Positions 23,989 through 27,128 of a stretch of DNA of 27,128 bases are shown in pieces. The position numbers and the translations under genes were made by a program. Origin of the DNA: Bacillota bacterium (lineage in GTDB: Bacteria; Bacillota_I; Bacilli_A; ML615J-28; CAG-698); assembly GCA_023422115.1 (NCBI GenBank), contig JAEZSA010000050.1:1-27128 (forward strand), written 5' to 3'. Each line of letters starts with the position of its first letter. Positions within the stretch are counted from its first letter, which is position 1. Under the pieces are notes generated by a model. That model had not been told where the DNA came from and ran no database searches. It saw only the letters and a list, made by a program, of their open reading frames with translations.

Positions 23989-24823
23989 TAAAGAACAAAC
24001 AATGAAAGATTTTTTTGAAGCGTACCAATTGGCAAAAGCAAAAACGAGTAAATTATTAAAGTCAAAATCAGTATTGATTAATGGTCAAATAGTGATAGAT
24101 GAAGAAACCAAACTATACCCTCAAGATGAAGTATTGATAAATTTTGAGACAATCATTGAGAAAGTTGAATTGTTATGGCCTCAAAATGTTGAAATTGTTT
24201 ATGAAGATGAGGATATTCTATTGGTGAACAAACCTTCAGAAATGCTGATTCATAGCGATGGGAACAAAAATAATAATTTGACGGCAGCTGTTAATTTTTA
24301 CTTGCACAGAAAAGGAAATTTATTACCCGCTTATTGCATTCATCGTTTAGATTTTGAAACATCAGGACTTGTATTGTTTGCTAAGAATCCATTGGCACTT
24401 TCTTTTTTAAGTTACCAAATGGAAAACAAGCAAATAACCAAGAAGTACATTGCGGTTGTTGAAGGGGTATTTCACCCGTTAGAGGGGACCATAGAGTTTA
24501 ATATTGGTAGGAATCGACACATAAGTAATTGTTATCGGGTAAGCCCGAACGGAAAAGAAGCAATCACAAAGTATCAAACCTTAGAAAAATCAAAACAAAA
24601 GAGTTTAGTAAGAGCAGAGATTATAACAGGAAGAACGCATCAAATTCGTGTACATTTTAGCTACTTGCATCATCCAATTATTGGAGATAAACTATATGGT
24701 AATACCCAAGGAAAATTAATGTTGTTCTCACAAGCGTTGCACTTTATTCACCCTCAAACAAGGAAAATGTTTGATTTTGAATTAGAAATTCCAAAGGACT
24801 TTTGGGTGGTAAAAAATGGATAA
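23966..24823 (+). CDS. RluA-family RNA pseudouridine synthase
   Basis: A 285-aa pseudouridine synthase that isomerises uridine in rRNA or tRNA. The catalytic motif is HRLDFETSG (Asp129), followed by KKYIAVVEG, TKYQTLE and GRTHQIRVH, the standard RluA series. The N-terminal 60 residues resemble a reduced S4 RNA-binding domain (KTSKLLKSKSVLINGQIV). Which uridine it modifies (RluD-, RluC- or YlyB-like) cannot be told. It starts inside the exonuclease gene, with TTGGAGA correctly spaced, and overlaps the following methyltransferase by 8 nt. Confidence 0.93.
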   Translation: MVKTIINNKEQTMKDFFEAYQLAKAKTSKLLKSKSVLINGQIVIDEETKLYPQDEVLINFETIIEKVELLWPQNVEIVYEDEDILLVNKPSEMLIHSDGNKNNNLTAAVNFYLHRKGNLLPAYCIHRLDFETSGLVLFAKNPLALSFLSYQMENKQITKKYIAVVEGVFHPLEGTIEFNIGRNRHISNCYRVSPNGKEAITKYQTLEKSKQKSLVRAEIITGRTHQIRVHFSYLHHPIIGDKLYGNTQGKLMLFSQALHFIHPQTRKMFDFELEIPKDFWVVKNG

Positions 24824-25355
24824 AATAATAGAATTTTCTCACAAATTATTGCAAGAAAAATTAAAGAAAACAGACATTGCTGTTGATATGACACTGGGTA
24901 ATGGCTATGATTCACGATTTCTTGCACCCTTAGTTACGAAAGTATATGCTTTTGAAATTCAAAGCCAAGCGATTATGCAAGCAAAGAAAACACTAGAAAA
25001 CACTGAAAATATTGTTTATATTCAAGATAGTCACGAAAATGTGGATCAGTATGTTTTTCAAAAGGTTCAAGGAATTATCTTTAATCTTGGATATTTACCA
25101 AAGGGATCAAAAGATATTTGTACAACAGCAGTAACGACTCTTACGGCTCTAAAAAAAGGGATTCAGTTATTAGCCGTGGGAGGAATTTGTGTTTTAGTTT
25201 TCTATCCTGGTCATAAAGAAGGGAATCTAGAATCGCAACTTGTATGTGAGTATCTTCAATCGTTGGATCAAAAAGAATTTGATATTATTCGATATGAGTT
25301 TATCAATCAAATTAATATGCCACCTTTTTTAGTGGCTCTTGAAAGGTTAAAATAA
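24816..25355 (+). CDS. mnmM: tRNA methyltransferase of the YtqB/MnmM family
   Basis: A 179-aa class I SAM methyltransferase. The SAM-binding loop is VDMTLGNGYDS (23-33), and the family signature NLGYLPKG (90-97) is followed by the C-terminal INMPPFLVALER. Family members (formerly annotated rRNA methylase, YtqB) methylate the wobble-uridine side chain nm5s2U34 of tRNA in Gram-positive bacteria. It overlaps the pseudouridine synthase by 8 nt and the ThpR gene by 1 nt, consistent with an RNA-modification operon. Length is normal. Confidence 0.85.
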   Translation: MDKIIEFSHKLLQEKLKKTDIAVDMTLGNGYDSRFLAPLVTKVYAFEIQSQAIMQAKKTLENTENIVYIQDSHENVDQYVFQKVQGIIFNLGYLPKGSKDICTTAVTTLTALKKGIQLLAVGGICVLVFYPGHKEGNLESQLVCEYLQSLDQKEFDIIRYEFINQINMPPFLVALERLK

Positions 25356-25864
25356 TGAGATTATTTTTAGGAATAAAACCAACCAAACAGGCTTTGCTGG
25401 CTATTCAAAAATTGATAAAAACATTACAGGCAAAAGGAATAGCGGGTAATTATACAGATATTAATAATATTCATCTTACATTAGTGTTTGTTGGTGAAAC
25501 AGAAGAGACAAATAAATTGAAAAGCATCATGAATGGAATCAATAGCCTACCATTTTCTTTTCAAATGAATAAACTGACGAAATTAAAAGACATGTTTGTT
25601 TTAGAAATAGAGAAAACAAAAGAATTGGATGAATTGCAAACAAGATTAACTGATGAAATAATTAAGCAAGGCTATCCGATTGAAAAACGAAATTTTTATC
25701 CTCACATTACTCTTGTAAGAGAAGTAAAAGAGGATTTAAACATGAATATCGCAATCAATAGTGAAGTAAAAAGTTTTGAATTATATCTTTCTGAGAGAAT
25801 TCAAGGGAAAATAAAATATTCCATAGTACATAAGAAAATTTTAGGATGTGAAAAAAGTGATTAA
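25355..25864 (+). CDS. thpR: RNA 2',3'-cyclic phosphodiesterase (2H family)
   Basis: A 169-aa two-histidine phosphoesterase. The paired catalytic motifs are HLT (His40-Thr42, in NIHLTLVFVGET) and HIT (His117-Thr119, in YPHITLVRE), as in ThpR/LigT proteins formerly called 2'-5' RNA ligases. It opens 2',3'-cyclic phosphates on RNA ends. The start shares one base with the MnmM stop (TAATG), so it is translationally coupled. The last 8 nt overlap the reductase gene if that starts at 25857. Confidence 0.9.
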   Translation: MRLFLGIKPTKQALLAIQKLIKTLQAKGIAGNYTDINNIHLTLVFVGETEETNKLKSIMNGINSLPFSFQMNKLTKLKDMFVLEIEKTKELDELQTRLTDEIIKQGYPIEKRNFYPHITLVREVKEDLNMNIAINSEVKSFELYLSERIQGKIKYSIVHKKILGCEKSD

Positions 25865-26861
25865 AAGAAAATTAGGAAAAACAGGATTAATGGTAAGCGA
25901 AATAGGTTTAGGTGGAATTCCAATTCAAAGAACAACTCAAGAAGAGACCAATAAAATAATTGATGAATGTCTCAGTAACGGAATTAATTTTATTGATACT
26001 GCTCGTGGCTATACTTGTTCGGAATCTTATTTTGGAGAAGCACTAAAAGGGAAAAGAGAAGAATTCATTTTGTGTACGAAGTCGATGGCTCGTAGTTATG
26101 AAACAATGAAAAAAGATATTGAAACAAGTCTTACTGCTTTGCAAACAGAATATATTGATATTTATCAATTACATAATGTAAAAACAGAACAAGAATATAT
26201 GGAAGTGATGAGCGATCAAGGGGCTCATAAAGCCTTGTTGGAAGCCAAAGCCACAGGAAAAATTGGCTATATTGGTATTACATCTCACAGCCTTGACTTC
26301 TTAGAGCAAATCATTGATCAATGTCCATTTCATACTATTCAATTTCCTTACAACATGCTTGAAACCAAAGCCGAGAATTTATTTAAGCGAGCAATGAGAA
26401 AAGAAATCGGTGTTATTGTTATGAAACCGTTGGCTGGAGGAGCCATCAATAAAGCTAATATAGCACTTAAATTTATTTTAAACAATGATTTTATTAGTGT
26501 GGTAATTCCTGGAATGGCAAGCGTAAATGAAGTAAAAGAAAATGCTGCAATCAGTAAAAAAGAATTGTCTGAAGAAGAAATAGAGTATGTAAAAAACATT
26601 AGAAAAACGCTAGATCATGACTTCTGTCGCCGCTGTGGCTACTGTATGCCATGTCCCCAAGGAATAGATATTCCTAGTTGCTTTGTGTTCGAGGGATATT
26701 TTGATCGTTATGGGCTAGCTAGTTGGGCACAAGATCGTTATGAGAAGATGAATCACTTTGCTGGTGAATGTATAAATTGTCGCCGTTGTGTAGAAAAATG
26801 TCCTTATGGACTGGATATTCCAACAAAGTTGAAAAGAGTGAAAAGAATATTTGGCAAATAA
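25857..26861 (+). CDS. Aldo/keto reductase with C-terminal two-[4Fe-4S] ferredoxin region
   Basis: About 334 aa. The aldo/keto barrel carries INFIDTARGY (Asp and Tyr of the tetrad), LCTKS (Lys) and YQLHNV (His). The C-terminal tail has two cysteine groups, FCRRCGYCMPCPQGIDIP and CINCRRCVEKCPYGLDIP, typical of the iron-sulphur aldo/keto reductases common in anaerobes. Substrate and electron partner are unknown. The GTG at 25857 is preferred because AGGA lies 10 nt upstream; the GTG at 25848 would leave a 1-nt spacing. It is the last gene of the run that begins with the exonuclease and shares no obvious function with the RNA genes before it. Confidence 0.88.
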   Translation: MIKRKLGKTGLMVSEIGLGGIPIQRTTQEETNKIIDECLSNGINFIDTARGYTCSESYFGEALKGKREEFILCTKSMARSYETMKKDIETSLTALQTEYIDIYQLHNVKTEQEYMEVMSDQGAHKALLEAKATGKIGYIGITSHSLDFLEQIIDQCPFHTIQFPYNMLETKAENLFKRAMRKEIGVIVMKPLAGGAINKANIALKFILNNDFISVVIPGMASVNEVKENAAISKKELSEEEIEYVKNIRKTLDHDFCRRCGYCMPCPQGIDIPSCFVFEGYFDRYGLASWAQDRYEKMNHFAGECINCRRCVEKCPYGLDIPTKLKRVKRIFGK

Positions 26862-26870
26862 AATACCTTC

Positions 26871-26899
26871 TTGAAAGTTCACAAACAATATGATAAGAT
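26871..26899 (+). promoter_or_regulatory. Promoter of the acyltransferase-like gene
   Basis: TTGAAA (26871-26876), a 17-nt spacer, and TAAGAT (26894-26899) with extended TGA. This is the best -35/-10 match in the window apart from the -10 sequence itself. Confidence 0.7.
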
Positions 26900-26911
26900 A
26901 CTCTTTGTGAA
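26878..26911. repeat. 8-bp inverted repeat straddling the -10 element
   Basis: TTCACAAA (26878-26885) and TTTGTGAA (26904-26911), perfect arms separated by 18 nt. The left arm is in the promoter spacer and the right arm at the predicted start point. It could be an operator, or a weak hairpin ending the upstream operon, which lacks another terminator. Confidence 0.5.
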
Positions 26912-26930
26912 AATATTTAGGGAGAAGATT

Positions 26931-27128
26931 ATGCAATTACAAGAATTTACAGTGAACAATATCAAAATCAAGATGGCGAATACTGTAGAAGAAAAAATGC
27001 AAGTATATCGCTTACGATATAAGAGTTTGATTCTTGATTACGATAAAGAAAAAGAAGAAACGGATTGTATAGATAAAGATGAATATGATGAGTTTTGTGA
27101 ATATATCATTGCTATTGATACCGATATC
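26931..27128 (+). CDS. Probable GNAT-type N-acyltransferase, 3' end outside window
   Basis: Only the first 66 codons are visible. The start has AGGGAGA 5-6 nt upstream. The N terminus contains VYRLRYKSLILDYD (25-38) followed by CIDKDEYDEFCEYIIAID, an arrangement seen in the OlsB/hemolysin-like and autoinducer-synthase-like acyltransferases, where an R-x-R-Y segment is followed by an acidic D-x-x-D-x-x-C/D strand. A lipid- or amino-acid N-acyltransferase is therefore plausible, but the catalytic region lies outside the window. Confidence 0.5.
   Translation, partial: MQLQEFTVNNIKIKMANTVEEKMQVYRLRYKSLILDYDKEKEETDCIDKDEYDEFCEYIIAIDTDI

Overview
The window is low-GC DNA from an anaerobic relative of the Firmicutes/Mollicutes. 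Genes are densely packed, often overlapping, with AGGAG-type ribosome sites and extended -10 promoters (TGnTATAAT). TGA is used as a stop codon (for example at 6408-6410, 7108-7110 and 14040-14042), so this is not a Mycoplasma-type code. Lipoproteins carrying atypical Ig-like repeats, together with a trimeric [FeFe] hydrogenase, make a free-living Izemoplasma/Acholeplasma-like or Erysipelotrichia-like organism my best guess. That placement is inference only.

Layout. (1) 1-4714: three tandem paralogous N-acetylmuramoyl-L-alanine amidase genes. The first is cut by the window edge, the second is a bare catalytic module without a signal peptide, and the third is a lipoprotein with five Ig-like modules. 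(2) 4796-11633: an electron-bifurcating-type [FeFe] hydrogenase operon (HydC, HydB, HydA). Inserted between hydC and hydB is a compact regulatory block of two DRTGG proteins, two GHKL ATPases, a PHP phosphoesterase and a small [2Fe-2S] protein. (3) 11662-14042: a Crp/Fnr-family regulator divergent from an ABC substrate-binding lipoprotein and permease. A perfect 14-bp palindrome lies between them. (4) 14181-18576: a two-nuclease-domain DUF2779 protein and a large PrsA-like lipoprotein. (5) 18599-20779, minus strand: an SGNH esterase, an ECF sigma factor and a probable anti-sigma membrane protein. (6) 20854-20992: a strong promoter, three hairpins and two unpaired CCCCU segments, read here as an undescribed small RNA. 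(7) 21074-23008: an Ig-like lipoprotein ending in a C39 cysteine peptidase. (8) 23107-26861: a tight run of exonuclease-BRCT, RluA, MnmM, ThpR and an iron-sulphur aldo/keto reductase. (9) 26931 to the edge: the start of a probable GNAT-type acyltransferase.

How it fits together. The hydrogenase would reoxidise NADH and ferredoxin during fermentation by making H2, and the intercalated genes look like a nucleotide- or redox-responsive control module for it. The secreted amidases and C39 peptidase share one surface-display architecture (lipobox, Ig-like repeats, hydrolase), suggesting attack on external peptidoglycan and protein. No tRNA, rRNA, CRISPR array, insertion sequence or prophage was seen.
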